This document shows, one piece after another, positions 7,988-16,996 of a DNA stretch of 64,000 nt. The notes below the pieces were generated by a model that was not told the DNA's origin, searched no databases, and worked only from the letters and a program-made list of their open reading frames with translations. Positions within the stretch are counted from its first letter, which is position 1, and each line of letters begins with the position of its first letter. The stretch covers positions 1-64,000 of the forward strand of contig VBAH01000015.1 of NCBI GenBank assembly GCA_005884685.1. The letters are read 5' to 3'. The position numbers and the translations under genes are program-made. Source of the DNA: Alphaproteobacteria bacterium. GTDB taxonomy: Bacteria > Pseudomonadota > Alphaproteobacteria > Rhizobiales > Xanthobacteraceae.

Positions 7988-9654
7988 CCTCCGCCACCCA
8001 GCTCATCGACCTGCAGATCATGTGGAACCGGCTGATCGCCGTGGTGGAGGAGCAGGCGCAGGTGCTGATGCGCACCGCGTTCTCGCCGATCGTGCGCGAG
8101 TGCGGCGACCTTTCGGCCGGCGTGTTCGATCGCCGCGGCCGCATGCTCGCGCAGGCCGTGACCGGCACGCCGGGCCACGTCAACTCGATGGCGGAATCGG
8201 TGAAGCACTTCATCCGCCATTTCCCGCTTGAGACGATGAAGCCCGGCGACGCCTACATCACCAACGACCCCTGGATGGGGACCGGCCACCTGAACGATTT
8301 CGTCATCACGACGCCCGCGTTCAACTCGAAGGGCGAGCTGGTCGCGCTGTTCTCCTGCACCAGTCACCTGATGGACATCGGCGGCATCGGCTTCGGGCCG
8401 GACGCGACCGACGTGTTCATGGAAGGCCTCTACATCCCGATGCTCAAGCTGATCGATCAGGGCACCGTGAACGAGACCCTGATGGCGATGATCCGCGCCA
8501 ACACGCGCCTGCCGATCGACACCGAGGGCGACACCTATTCGCTCGCCGCCTGCAACGATGTCGGCGCCAGGCGTCTCGCCGAGATGATGGACGAGTTCGC
8601 TATCGACAGTCTCGATCCGCTCGCCGAGCATATCGTCGCGCGTTCGCGCGAGGCCGTGATGGCGGAGATCGCGAAACTGCCGCGCGGCACCTGGCGCAAC
8701 GAGATGGTCGTCGACGGTTACGATGCGCCGGTGACGCTGGCGGCGACACTGACCGTGTCGGACAGCGGCATCCATGTCGACTACACCGGCACCTCGCCGC
8801 AATCGCGCTACGGCATCAACGTGCCGCTCGCCTACACCACCGCCTACACGGTGTTCGGGCTCGGCTGCGTGGTGGCGAGCCAGATCCCGAACAATGCGGG
8901 ATCGCTAGGGGTCCTCACCGTGTCGGCGCCGGCCGGCTGCATCCTCAATGCGCCGAAGCCCGCGCCGGTCGCGATCCGCCATGTGACCGGACAGATGCTC
9001 CCCGATGTGGTGTTCGGCTGCCTGCGCCAGCTTGTTCCCGAACGCGTGCCGGCGGAAGGCACGTCGTGCCTGTGGAATCTGATCGTGCGCGGCGAAACGC
9101 AATCGGGCGCGGGCGGCAACTACGGCTTCTCGATGGCGATCACCTCGAATGGCGGCACCGGCGCGCGGCCCAACAAGGACGGACTGTCGGCGACCGCGTA
9201 TCCGAGCGGCGTGCGCGGCACGCCGGTGGAGATCGCCGAGAGCCAGACGCCGCTGATCTTCTGGAAGAAGGAGCTGCGGCCGCAATCGGGCGGGGCCGGG
9301 CGCACGCAGGGCGGCCACGGTCAGGTGATCGAGATCGGCAGCGGCATCGATCGGCCATGGGACATTCTGGCGGCGTTCGACCGCATCGAGCACCCGGCGC
9401 GCGGGCGCGCGGGCGGCCAGGACGGGGCCGCGGGTTATGTCGGACTGAAGTCCGGGCTGAAGATGCGCGGCAAGGGTTTCCAGAGCGTACCGCCGCACGA
9501 CCGGCTCGTGGTGCTCACGCCGGGCGGCGGCGGCATCGGCGCGCCCGGCGAGCGCGCGTCCGAGCGGGTTGCGCGCGATCTCGCGGACGAGCTGGTGTCG
9601 CCCGACCGGGCGCGCTCGCTCTACGGTTACACCGGCGCGAAGGCCGCGGAGTGA
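7984..9654 (+). CDS. hyuB: Hydantoinase/oxoprolinase subunit B
   Basis: This is the catalytic partner of HyuA, 556 residues. Typical HyuB features are LQIMWNRLIAVVEEQAQVLMRTAFSPIVRE at the N-terminus (residues about 8-37), GDAYITNDPWMGTGHLNDF, GGIGFGPDATDVFMEG, and a glycine-rich C-terminal GGGGIGAP. The ATG overlaps the stop of the DUF559 gene (ATGA). Before the insertion the start was probably placed just after hyuA in the same manner. The reaction is ATP-dependent opening of a lactam or hydantoin ring; the substrate is undetermined. Confidence 0.93.
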   Translation: MTSATQLIDLQIMWNRLIAVVEEQAQVLMRTAFSPIVRECGDLSAGVFDRRGRMLAQAVTGTPGHVNSMAESVKHFIRHFPLETMKPGDAYITNDPWMGTGHLNDFVITTPAFNSKGELVALFSCTSHLMDIGGIGFGPDATDVFMEGLYIPMLKLIDQGTVNETLMAMIRANTRLPIDTEGDTYSLAACNDVGARRLAEMMDEFAIDSLDPLAEHIVARSREAVMAEIAKLPRGTWRNEMVVDGYDAPVTLAATLTVSDSGIHVDYTGTSPQSRYGINVPLAYTTAYTVFGLGCVVASQIPNNAGSLGVLTVSAPAGCILNAPKPAPVAIRHVTGQMLPDVVFGCLRQLVPERVPAEGTSCLWNLIVRGETQSGAGGNYGFSMAITSNGGTGARPNKDGLSATAYPSGVRGTPVEIAESQTPLIFWKKELRPQSGGAGRTQGGHGQVIEIGSGIDRPWDILAAFDRIEHPARGRAGGQDGAAGYVGLKSGLKMRGKGFQSVPPHDRLVVLTPGGGGIGAPGERASERVARDLADELVSPDRARSLYGYTGAKAAE

Positions 9655-9732
9655 CGCACGCCTTGCGCCGATTGCCCTTGCCTGGCCACCGCCCTATCGT
9701 CCGGCCCCGATAGCGATCAGAGGAAAACAAAA

Positions 9733-12057
9733 ATGGCCAAGTTCGGAATCGGGCAGGCGGTGCGGCGCGTCGAGGATGCGCGTTTCCTCACCGGGTCGGG
9801 GCGCTATGTCGACGACATTACGCTGCCCGGCATGTGCCACGGTGTGGTGCTGCTCTCGCCGCACGCCCACGCGCGCATCAGCAAGATCGACACCGCGAAG
9901 GCCAAGGCCGCCTCTGGCGTGCTGCTCGTCCTGACCGGGACCGATGCCGCGGCCGACAAGCTCGGCGCCTATACGGCCGCCATGATGCCGGAAGATATCG
10001 GCGGGCCGAAGGGGCATCGCATCCACCAGCAGATCCTGCAGGCCGAGAAAGTACGCTTCGTCGGCGACCGCGTGGCGTTCGTTGTCGCCGAAACGCAGGC
10101 CCAGGCGCGCGATGCCGCCGACATGATCGAGGTCGACTACGAGACGCTGCCCGCCGTCGCGCTGCTGGAGGATGCCGCCAAGGACGGCGCGCCGAAAGTG
10201 TGGGACGACAATCCGAACGGCAACGTTGCCTTCGTCCTCGGCTTCGGCGACGAGAAAGCCACTGATGCGGCATTTGCCGGCGCCAAGCATGTCGTGAAGC
10301 TGCGCATGGAGAACAATCGCATCACGCCGGTGTCGATGGAGCCGCGCACCGCGATCGGCGACTACAATGCCATCGACGATTTCTACACGCTCTACACGTC
10401 GTCGCAGAACCCGCACGGGGTCCGGGCTGAGATGGCGGGGCTGTTGAAGGCGCCGGAGAACAAGATCCGGGTGGTTGCGCCCGATGTCGGCGGCGGCTTC
10501 GGCCTCAAGGGCGGATCGTTCCCCGACGATGTCCTCACGTTGTGGGCGTCGAAGAAACTCGGACGTCCGGTCAAATGGGTCGCAACGCGCTCCGAAAGCA
10601 TGATGAACGATCACACCGGCCGCGATCTCGTCAGCTACGGCGAACTTGCGCTCGACGAAAGCGGCAAGATCCTGGCGATCCGTTCGCAGTCGCTGTTCCA
10701 GATCGGCGCCTATTTCGTCGGTCCCGGCATGTTCACCGGCCTGTTCTCGCTGCGCTTCATCCCGGAAGCCTACGACGTGCAGACCATGCATATCGTGTGC
10801 AAGGGCCTGTTCACCAACACGCCGCAGGCCGGCCCCTATCGCGGCGCCGGCCGGCCGGAGGCCGCGTATTTCACCGAACGCATGATCGAGCACGCCGCAA
10901 AGCAGATCGGAATCGACGTCGCTGAAATCCGGCGCCGCAACCTGATCGCGCCGAACAAATTCCCCTACGAGACCCCGACACACTACGTCTACGACTCGGG
11001 CGAGTTCGTGCGGCTGCTCGACAGATGCGTCGAGATGATCGACTGGAAAGGCTACGAGAAGCGCCGCAAGGCCTCCGAGAAAGAAGGCAAGCTGCGCGGC
11101 CGCTCGGTCTGCTACTACATTGAGTTCGGCGGCATCTTCAACGACCGCATGGACATCCGGTTCGATCCGGGCGGCAACGTGACGGTGTTCGGCGGCACGC
11201 ATTCGCATGGGCAGGGCCACGCGACCGTGTTTGCGCAACTCGTGCACGAGTTTCTCGGCGTGCCGTTCGAGAATATCCACTACGTCCAGGGCGACACCGC
11301 GCAAGTGCAGTTCGGGCGCGGCACCTACGGAGCGCGTAGCGCCGTGGTCGGCGGCAGCTCGCTCAAGGTCGCGGCCGACGCGGTCATCAACAAAGCGAAG
11401 CCGATGGCCGCCGCGATGCTGGAAGCGGATGTGGGCGACATCGAGTTCAAGGACGGCATGCTGAAAGTCGCGGGCACCGACAAGGCGATCCCGCTCACCG
11501 AAGTGGCCAAGGCCTCGTTCGCCCCGATGGGCCCGATGACGAAATTCGGCATCGGACTGGAGGCCTCCGGCTCGCATTCGCCCGAGCCGCCGAGCCATCC
11601 GAACGGCGCGCATGCGGTCGAGGTCGAGATCGATCCGGAAACCGGCGAGGTCAAAGTCGACCGCTACGTGATGGTCGACGATCTCGGCCAGGTGCTCAAC
11701 CCGATGATCGTCAACGGCCAGCAGCATGGCGGCGTCGCGCAGGGGATCGGGCAGGCGCTTTACGAGCATGCGGTGTATGACCGCTCGTCCGCGCAGCTCG
11801 TGACCGGCTCGTTCATGGACTATGTGATGCCGCGCGCCGACATGCTGCCGAACTTCGAGATCGCGCTGGAAGAGGTGCCGTGCCTGACCAACCCGATCGG
11901 CGTGAAGGGGATCGGCGAATCCGGCACGATCGGCGCGCCGCCGGTGGTGATCAACGCGGTGATCGATGCGCTCTCGCCGCTCGGTATCGACCGCATCGAC
12001 ATGCCGGCGACGCCGAGCCGGGTGTGGGCGGCGATTCAGGGGGCGCGCGCCAACTAG
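9733..12057 (+). CDS. Xanthine dehydrogenase family molybdopterin-binding subunit (CoxL-like, form II type)
   Basis: This is the large molybdenum-cofactor subunit of a molybdenum hydroxylase, 774 residues, which would hydroxylate a ring carbon with water as oxygen donor. DVGGGFG is at residues 251-257 and PYRGAGR at 368-374. The latter is the form II pattern rather than the AYXCSFR loop of true CO dehydrogenase. The conserved catalytic glutamate is E729 in GIGESGTIGAPP. An AGAGGAAAA ribosome site precedes the ATG. The FAD and 2Fe-2S subunits (CoxM, CoxS types) are not adjacent, so partners must be encoded elsewhere or the electron route differs. It lies downstream of hyuB in the same direction. 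Confidence 0.9.
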   Translation: MAKFGIGQAVRRVEDARFLTGSGRYVDDITLPGMCHGVVLLSPHAHARISKIDTAKAKAASGVLLVLTGTDAAADKLGAYTAAMMPEDIGGPKGHRIHQQILQAEKVRFVGDRVAFVVAETQAQARDAADMIEVDYETLPAVALLEDAAKDGAPKVWDDNPNGNVAFVLGFGDEKATDAAFAGAKHVVKLRMENNRITPVSMEPRTAIGDYNAIDDFYTLYTSSQNPHGVRAEMAGLLKAPENKIRVVAPDVGGGFGLKGGSFPDDVLTLWASKKLGRPVKWVATRSESMMNDHTGRDLVSYGELALDESGKILAIRSQSLFQIGAYFVGPGMFTGLFSLRFIPEAYDVQTMHIVCKGLFTNTPQAGPYRGAGRPEAAYFTERMIEHAAKQIGIDVAEIRRRNLIAPNKFPYETPTHYVYDSGEFVRLLDRCVEMIDWKGYEKRRKASEKEGKLRGRSVCYYIEFGGIFNDRMDIRFDPGGNVTVFGGTHSHGQGHATVFAQLVHEFLGVPFENIHYVQGDTAQVQFGRGTYGARSAVVGGSSLKVAADAVINKAKPMAAAMLEADVGDIEFKDGMLKVAGTDKAIPLTEVAKASFAPMGPMTKFGIGLEASGSHSPEPPSHPNGAHAVEVEIDPETGEVKVDRYVMVDDLGQVLNPMIVNGQQHGGVAQGIGQALYEHAVYDRSSAQLVTGSFMDYVMPRADMLPNFEIALEEVPCLTNPIGVKGIGESGTIGAPPVVINAVIDALSPLGIDRIDMPATPSRVWAAIQGARAN

Positions 12058-12100
12058 GCCCTTTGCCGTACATTCACACACGCTGCGCTCGCGGCGCTGC

Positions 12101-12844
12101 CTAGACCACCCGCTCGCTCATAATCCCCCGGCAATCCATCTCGTATTCCAAACCCGTCACCGGCGGGCGCGCGTAATGCCAGGTGAGGCCCGCGCGCGCG
12201 GCGCCGCGGCGAACGATCTCATTCGCCAGGAATGGATGCAGGTCGTGCACGGTGTAGACCTGGCTGGCGGTGGTGCCGGCCCAGGTGAAGCCGAGCAGGC
12301 CGAGCCTGCGCTCCATCTCGCCGAGCACGAAGCGCGCCTTCTCGGCCATCGCGTCCGGCGAGGTCTCGCCATAGCGCACCGTGTGGTCGCGGTAATTGGA
12401 TTGTCCCTCCACCGCCTCGCCGCTGCCGGCGACCACGAATGTGGACGTCGCGTGTCGCGCCGCGACCGTGAAGCAGAAAGCGTGGAATGACGGCTCGCTT
12501 GGCGGCTCGATTTCAGGGCACACGTTGCTGCGCGCGACCGGGTTGGTGTCGCCCTGCATGACGCCCCATCGGCGCAGCGTACCGGCATAGGTCTCATTGA
12601 AGGCGCGGAAGCCCTCCTCGGTGAATGGCGCTGGCGAGCGCAGCTCGCAGGCACAGAATGCGGTCAGCGGGCGGCCTGCCTCGCGGATGATGCTTTCGGC
12701 GGACGCGAAACCGTGCCTCAGCGGCACGGGATCGCGAAAGCGCACGCGCACGATCGCGAAGCCGGGCTCCGCCGCGACGCCCCCGGAATACTGGAAGACC
12801 GCCGGGATAAAGCGATAGCCCCCGGCCGCAAACACGGTCGTCAT
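12101..12844 (-). CDS. RidA/CnbZ-like putative deaminase
   Basis: This is a protein of 247 residues. The segments YRFIPAVFQYSGGVAAEPGF, RPLTAFCACELRSPAPFTEEGF, YRDHTVRYG and TTASQVYTVHDLHPFL resemble, from memory, the family named after 2-amino-5-chloromuconate deaminase CnbZ. That family is distantly related to RidA imine deaminases. The start is taken at the ATG at 12844, which has a GAAGGG site; an upstream in-frame start at 12874 is less likely. The gene is convergent with the molybdenum subunit and divergent from the Liv importer. If the assignment is right, it would remove ammonia from an enamine or imine product. The family name is tentative. Confidence 0.6.
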   Translation of the reverse strand: MTTVFAAGGYRFIPAVFQYSGGVAAEPGFAIVRVRFRDPVPLRHGFASAESIIREAGRPLTAFCACELRSPAPFTEEGFRAFNETYAGTLRRWGVMQGDTNPVARSNVCPEIEPPSEPSFHAFCFTVAARHATSTFVVAGSGEAVEGQSNYRDHTVRYGETSPDAMAEKARFVLGEMERRLGLLGFTWAGTTASQVYTVHDLHPFLANEIVRRGAARAGLTWHYARPPVTGLEYEMDCRGIMSERVV

Positions 12845-12961
12845 CTGGCGCCCTTCTGCACGAACTTGCGGCACGCTGCGGCATCATCGCGCCATTGACA
12901 AGCGTGCACCGCGCTCCGCACACTTGAGCCCAAGAAACAACGGATTCCAGGGGAGGACTTG

Positions 12962-14251
12962 ATGCCGCGTGCCGTCACGAAACTGGCTCTCACCTTTGCC
13001 GCCGCACTTCTCTGCGGCCCGGCCTTCGCCGCCGACGACATCAAGATCGGCGCGATCTACGACCTGACCGGCCCGTTCGCGGGCGGCGGCTCCAAGCCCG
13101 CCTCGATCGGCAACAAGATCGCGATCGACATGATCAACGAGCGCGGCGGCGTCGAAGGGCACAAGATCGTCGGCATCTTCGTCGACGCGCAGTCCAAGAT
13201 CGACGTCGCGATCAACGAGGCCGAGCGGCTCCTGAACGAGCAGAAGGTCGACGTGCTGATGGGCGTTTATTCGAGCGCGCAATGCGTGCCGATGTCGGCC
13301 AAGGTCGATGCGGCCAAGAAATTCCTCTGGATGAACGTCTGCATCTCGTCCGCGGTGTTCAAGAACAAGAACCTGCAGTACGTGTTCCGCCCGACGATCC
13401 ATTCGGACCAGTATGGCGATGCCTCGTGCTCGTTCATCCGCGACTGGGCGAAGCCGAAGCTCAACAGGGAGCCGAAGGACATCAAGGTCGCGATCATTCA
13501 CGAGGACGGCCCCTACGGCGTCGGCGTCGCGTCGAGCAGCGAGACGAAGTGCAAAGAGTTCGGCATGCAGGTCGTGCACAAGGAGGCCTATTCGGCGACC
13601 ACGACCGACCTCTCCGCCATGGTTTCCAAGCTGCGTCGCGCGCAGCCCGACGTGATCCTGCACACCGGCTACAATCCCGACATCACGCTGTTCCTGCGCC
13701 AGGCCAAGGAAGCCGGCCTGAAGTTCAACGCGCTGATCGGGCACGGCGCCGGCTACAGCCAGATCGACAAGCTCTACGAAACCTTCAAGGACGACGTGAA
13801 CTACCTGCTCGACGTCGACCCGGTTCCGGCGCAGCTGCTCGATGCAAAGACCCTGAAGCCCGGGCTCGGCGACCTTACCGCCGAGATGGTCAAGCGCTAC
13901 AAGGCCGAGACCGGCGCCGCGGAAGTGCCGCCGCACACCTCGATGGGCTTCAACAACACCTGGATCTTCCTCAACGACGTGCTGCCGCGCGCGATCAAGA
14001 AATACGGCGGCTACGATCCGGAAGCGCTGCGCAAGGCCGCGCTCGACACCGACATCCCGATCGGCGGCACCACGCAGGGCTACGGCGTGAAGTTCTTCCC
14101 GCCGGGCACCGAGATGGCGGGGCAGAACGAGCGCTCGATCGCGGTGGTGATGCAGTTCGTCGACGGCAAGACCACGGTGGTGTGGCCGAAGGAGATCAAG
14201 ACCGCCGACCCGGTGTTCCCACTGCCGAAGGGACACGCCTACGCGAAGTAG
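12962..14251 (+). CDS. livK: Branched-chain amino-acid-type ABC transporter substrate-binding protein
   Basis: This is a periplasmic binding protein of 429 residues and the first gene of a Liv-type importer. It has a Sec signal peptide (residues 1-22, ending PAFAAD) and then DIKIGAIYDLTGPFAGGG, the standard type I periplasmic-binding N-terminus. A GGGGAGG ribosome site lies 5 nt before the ATG at 12962; the TTG just upstream is less likely. The ligand could be an amide, an aromatic acid or an amino acid, since Liv-type systems in this group take up many non-amino-acid compounds. Continuity with livG, F, H and M makes one importer. A family A-like repeat separates it from livG. Confidence 0.9.
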   Translation: MPRAVTKLALTFAAALLCGPAFAADDIKIGAIYDLTGPFAGGGSKPASIGNKIAIDMINERGGVEGHKIVGIFVDAQSKIDVAINEAERLLNEQKVDVLMGVYSSAQCVPMSAKVDAAKKFLWMNVCISSAVFKNKNLQYVFRPTIHSDQYGDASCSFIRDWAKPKLNREPKDIKVAIIHEDGPYGVGVASSSETKCKEFGMQVVHKEAYSATTTDLSAMVSKLRRAQPDVILHTGYNPDITLFLRQAKEAGLKFNALIGHGAGYSQIDKLYETFKDDVNYLLDVDPVPAQLLDAKTLKPGLGDLTAEMVKRYKAETGAAEVPPHTSMGFNNTWIFLNDVLPRAIKKYGGYDPEALRKAALDTDIPIGGTTQGYGVKFFPPGTEMAGQNERSIAVVMQFVDGKTTVVWPKEIKTADPVFPLPKGHAYAK

Positions 14252-14263
14252 CCCAACGCTCTG

Positions 14264-14350
14264 GCGTCATCGTCCGCGAAAGCGGACGATCCAGTAAGCA
14301 CTGACAGACTTGTGTTTACTGGATGCCCCGCCTTCGCGGGGCATGACGCG
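14264..14350. repeat. Long palindromic repeat (family A variant) between livK and livG
   Basis: An outer arm GCGTCAT...ATGACGC encloses two GAAA-type hairpins, CGTCCGC-GAAA-GCGGACG and CCCCGC-CTTC-GCGGGG, joined by GATCCAGTAA and TTACTGGAT arms. The whole unit could fold as one long stem. It could attenuate or stabilise the livK transcript; this is inference. Confidence 0.8.
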
Positions 14351-14375
14351 TGAGGAATGTTTGGAAGGCACCCCC

Positions 14376-15110
14376 ATGCCGATGCTCACCGTCTCCGGCC
14401 TCACCAAGAGGTTCGGCGCCCTGCGCGCGGTGAACAATGTCTCGTTCGACGTCGACGGAGGCGAGATCCTCGGGCTGATCGGCCCGAACGGCTCGGGCAA
14501 GAGCACCACGTTCAACTGCATCGCCGGCCTCTACGCGCCGGACGCCGGGACGATTGCGTTCGAGGGCGCGGAAATCTCGGGGCTGCCGCCGTACCGCATC
14601 TGCCACAAGGGGATCGCGCGCACGTTCCAGATCCCGCGGCCCTTTCACAATCTGAGCCTGCTGGAGAACGTCGCGCTGTCGGCTTTCTTCGGGCGTGACC
14701 GCGCTGTGACGCAAAAGGCCGCGTGGGATTATGCCGAAGAAGCGCTCGCGATGGTCGGGCTGCCGACCGATGCGCGCGTCACCACCGATGGGCTGGGCGC
14801 TGCCGCACTGAAGAAACTCGAGCTTGCGCGCGCGCTCGCGACGCAGCCGCGGCTGCTGCTGGCGGACGAAAGCCTCAACGGACTCGACCACACCGAGATG
14901 GAGCAGGCCGCCGACATGCTCCAGCGCATCCGGCGCGAGAAGGGCATCACCATCGTCTGGGTCGAGCACATCATGGGCGTGCTGATGCGCGTGGTCGATC
15001 GCGTGGTGGTGCTCGACCATGGCGAGGTGATCTTTGCCGGCGCGCCCAAGGAGGCGCAGGAGAATGCACGCGTGGTGGAGGTGTATTTGGGATCGGAGGC
15101 GGTGGCATGA
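14376..15110 (+). CDS. livG: ABC transporter ATP-binding protein LivG
   Basis: This is the first ATPase of the Liv-type importer, 244 residues. Walker A is GPNGSGKST and the Q-loop region reads [10 protein letters not shown], which is LivG-typical. Walker B is LLLADE ([14 protein letters not shown]), and the late segment reads [11 protein letters not shown]. The signature motif ([16 protein letters not shown]) lacks the standard LSGGQ. LivG proteins vary here, but this one is more divergent than usual. The start is taken at ATG 14376; an upstream ATG (14343) lies inside the repeat. Confidence 0.92.
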   Translation: MPMLTVSGLTKRFGALRAVNNVSFDVDGGEILGLIGPNGSGKSTTFNCIAGLYAPDAGTIAFEGAEISGLPPYRICHKGIARTFQIPRPFHNLSLLENVALSAFFGRDRAVTQKAAWDYAEEALAMVGLPTDARVTTDGLGAAALKKLELARALATQPRLLLADESLNGLDHTEMEQAADMLQRIRREKGITIVWVEHIMGVLMRVVDRVVVLDHGEVIFAGAPKEAQENARVVEVYLGSEAVA

Positions 15111-15120
15111 TGTGTGCTCA

Positions 15121-15270
15121 GCTGTCATCCCGGCCGAGCCTCAAGCGCGTTTACGCGCGTCTGCTACGCGCTATGGCGAGAGCCGGGACCCATTTATTCC
15201 AATGCGCCGGAGCCGGATTTGTGGCGCGATGGATCCCGGATAGCCGCTTCGCGGCTTCCGGGATGACAGG
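15121..15270. repeat. Composite palindromic repeat (family B) between livG and livF
   Basis: GCTGTCATCCCGG at the left is mirrored by CCGGGATGACAGG at the right. Each half carries its own smaller hairpins, including GCGCGTTTACGCGC and GCCGCTTCGCGGC. It sits inside the liv operon. Confidence 0.85.
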
Positions 15271-15277
15271 CTGAGAA

Positions 15278-15982
15278 ATGCTTGAGCTCTCCAATATCGA
15301 CGCGGGCTATGGCGGCTTCCAGGCGTTGTTCGGCGTGTCGATGACGGTGAAGGCCGGCGAGGCGGTCGCGGTGATCGGCGCGAACGGCGCCGGCAAGACC
15401 ACGCTGCTGCGCGTCATCTCCGGGCTGCTGCCCGCGACCGCCGGCACGATGACCATGGAAGGCGTGTCGCTGCGCGCAACGCCGCCGCACAAGATCATCT
15501 CCACCGGCATCGCGCACGTGCCCGAGGGGCGCCGGCTGTTTCCGCGCCTGTCGGTCGAGAACAACCTGAAGATCGGCGCCTTCATCCCGGCGGCGCGGCA
15601 AAAATTCGCCGAGCGGCTCGCGTTCGTCTACGAGCTGTTTCCGCGGCTGAAGGAGCGCCGCGCCCAACTCGCCGGTACCCTCTCGGGCGGCGAGCAGCAG
15701 ATGTGCGCGATCGCACGCGCACTGATGAGCGGGCCGAAGCTCGTGCTGCTCGACGAGCCGTCGATGGGACTGGCGCCGGTGATCGTCGCGCAGGTGTTCG
15801 ACCTGGTGCGGCGCATTCGCGGCGAAGGCTACACGGTGCTGATCGTCGAGCAGAACGTGCGCCAGGTGCTCAGGATCGCCGACCGCGCCTACCTGCTCGA
15901 AGTCGGGCGGCTCAAGGCGAGCGGCAGCGCCGCGGAGCTTGCCGCCAGCGACGAGATCCGCAAGGCGTACATGGGGATTTGA
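15278..15982 (+). CDS. livF: ABC transporter ATP-binding protein LivF
   Basis: This is the second ATPase of the Liv-type importer, 234 residues. Walker A is GANGAGKTT and VPEGRRLFPRLSVENNL is the LivF hallmark. The signature is LSGGEQQ, Walker B is LVLLDEPSMGLAP, and the end reads VLIVEQNVRQVL. The ATG follows directly after the family B repeat. Confidence 0.95.
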   Translation: MLELSNIDAGYGGFQALFGVSMTVKAGEAVAVIGANGAGKTTLLRVISGLLPATAGTMTMEGVSLRATPPHKIISTGIAHVPEGRRLFPRLSVENNLKIGAFIPAARQKFAERLAFVYELFPRLKERRAQLAGTLSGGEQQMCAIARALMSGPKLVLLDEPSMGLAPVIVAQVFDLVRRIRGEGYTVLIVEQNVRQVLRIADRAYLLEVGRLKASGSAAELAASDEIRKAYMGI

Positions 15983-16000
15983 TGATGGCGAAGTGCTTAT

Positions 16001-16109
16001 GGCCATGGTTCGAGACGCGTCGCTGCGCGACGCTCCTCACCATGAGGGTCGGTGTTTACAGACCTCATCCTGAGGAGCCCGCCGCAGGCGGGCGTCTCGA
16101 AGGATGGCC
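16001..16109. repeat. Palindromic intergenic repeat (family D) between livF and livH
   Basis: GGCCATGGTTCGAGACG is matched in inverted orientation by CGTCTCGAAGGATGGCC. Internal CCTCACCATGAGG and CCTCATCCTGAGG arms and a GCCCGCCGCAGGCGGGC hairpin are also present. This is the only family D copy in the window and the third different repeat inside the liv operon. Confidence 0.8.
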
Positions 16110-16126
16110 GCGAGCGGAACGCTAGC

Positions 16127-16996
16127 ATGGACTGCCAGCTCGACATCTTCTTCCTCGAGGCGGTGCTCAACGGGCTGTTGCTCGCCGGCCTGCTCGCGCT
16201 GCTCGCGCTCGGGCTGAACCTGATCTTCGGCGTCATCGACGTGGTGTGGATCTGCTACGCCGAGCTGGTGATGGTCGGCATGTACGGCATCTATTACGCC
16301 CACAAGGGCGGCGCGCCGTTCATCCTCGCGGCGGTCATCGGCATCGTGCTGGTGGCCGCCGCCGGTATCGTCCTGCATCAGCTGGTGATCCGGCCGGTGC
16401 TCGACTCCGCGCCGATCAATCAGCTGCTGGTCACCGGCGGCGTGCTGTTCTTCCTGCAGGCCGCCGCCACCATGGCGTTCGGAATCGACTTCCGCAACGT
16501 CGGCATCCGGCTCGGCTCGTTCAATGCCTTCGACATGTCGTTTTCCTATTCGCGCATCATCACCTTCGGCGTCGCGCTCGCCGCGATGCTGCTCTTATGG
16601 CTGTTCCTGTCGCGCAGCTATATCGGCATCGCGATCCGCGCCATCGCGCAGGACCGGCAGATCATGCCGCTGATGGGCGTCGACCAGCGCCGCATCTACA
16701 TGATTACATCGGCGATCGGCGGCGGGCTCGCGGGCCTTGCAGCCTCGCTGATGGTGCTGCAGTTCGACATCTACCCGCAGATCGGCCTGCAGTTCGGCCC
16801 GCTGATCTTCATGATCTGCGTGCTCGGCGGGCTCGGCAACATGCTCGGCGGCTTCATCGCGGCGTTCATCATCTCGGAGTTCATCGCGGTCGGCGGCTCG
16901 TGCTTCGCGACCGAATGGGGCTACGCGATCGCGTTCCTGTTCTTCATGGTGGTGATCTTCATCCGGCCGCAGGGGCTGTTCGGGGGCAAGTCGTGA
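16127..16996 (+). CDS. livH: Branched-chain-type ABC transporter permease LivH
   Basis: This is an inner-membrane permease of 289 residues with about eight hydrophobic segments. The motif LALGLNLIFGVIDVVW after the first segment and GLGNMLGGFIAAFI near the C-terminus are typical of LivH. The start is taken at ATG 16127; the longer reading from 16052 begins inside the repeat. The stop overlaps the livM start (TGATG). Confidence 0.93.
   Translation: MDCQLDIFFLEAVLNGLLLAGLLALLALGLNLIFGVIDVVWICYAELVMVGMYGIYYAHKGGAPFILAAVIGIVLVAAAGIVLHQLVIRPVLDSAPINQLLVTGGVLFFLQAAATMAFGIDFRNVGIRLGSFNAFDMSFSYSRIITFGVALAAMLLLWLFLSRSYIGIAIRAIAQDRQIMPLMGVDQRRIYMITSAIGGGLAGLAASLMVLQFDIYPQIGLQFGPLIFMICVLGGLGNMLGGFIAAFIISEFIAVGGSCFATEWGYAIAFLFFMVVIFIRPQGLFGGKS

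Noticed and set aside
9733-12057. True aerobic CO dehydrogenase large subunit
   Set aside because: It has PYRGAGR in place of the AYXCSFR active-site loop, and coxM and coxS are absent.
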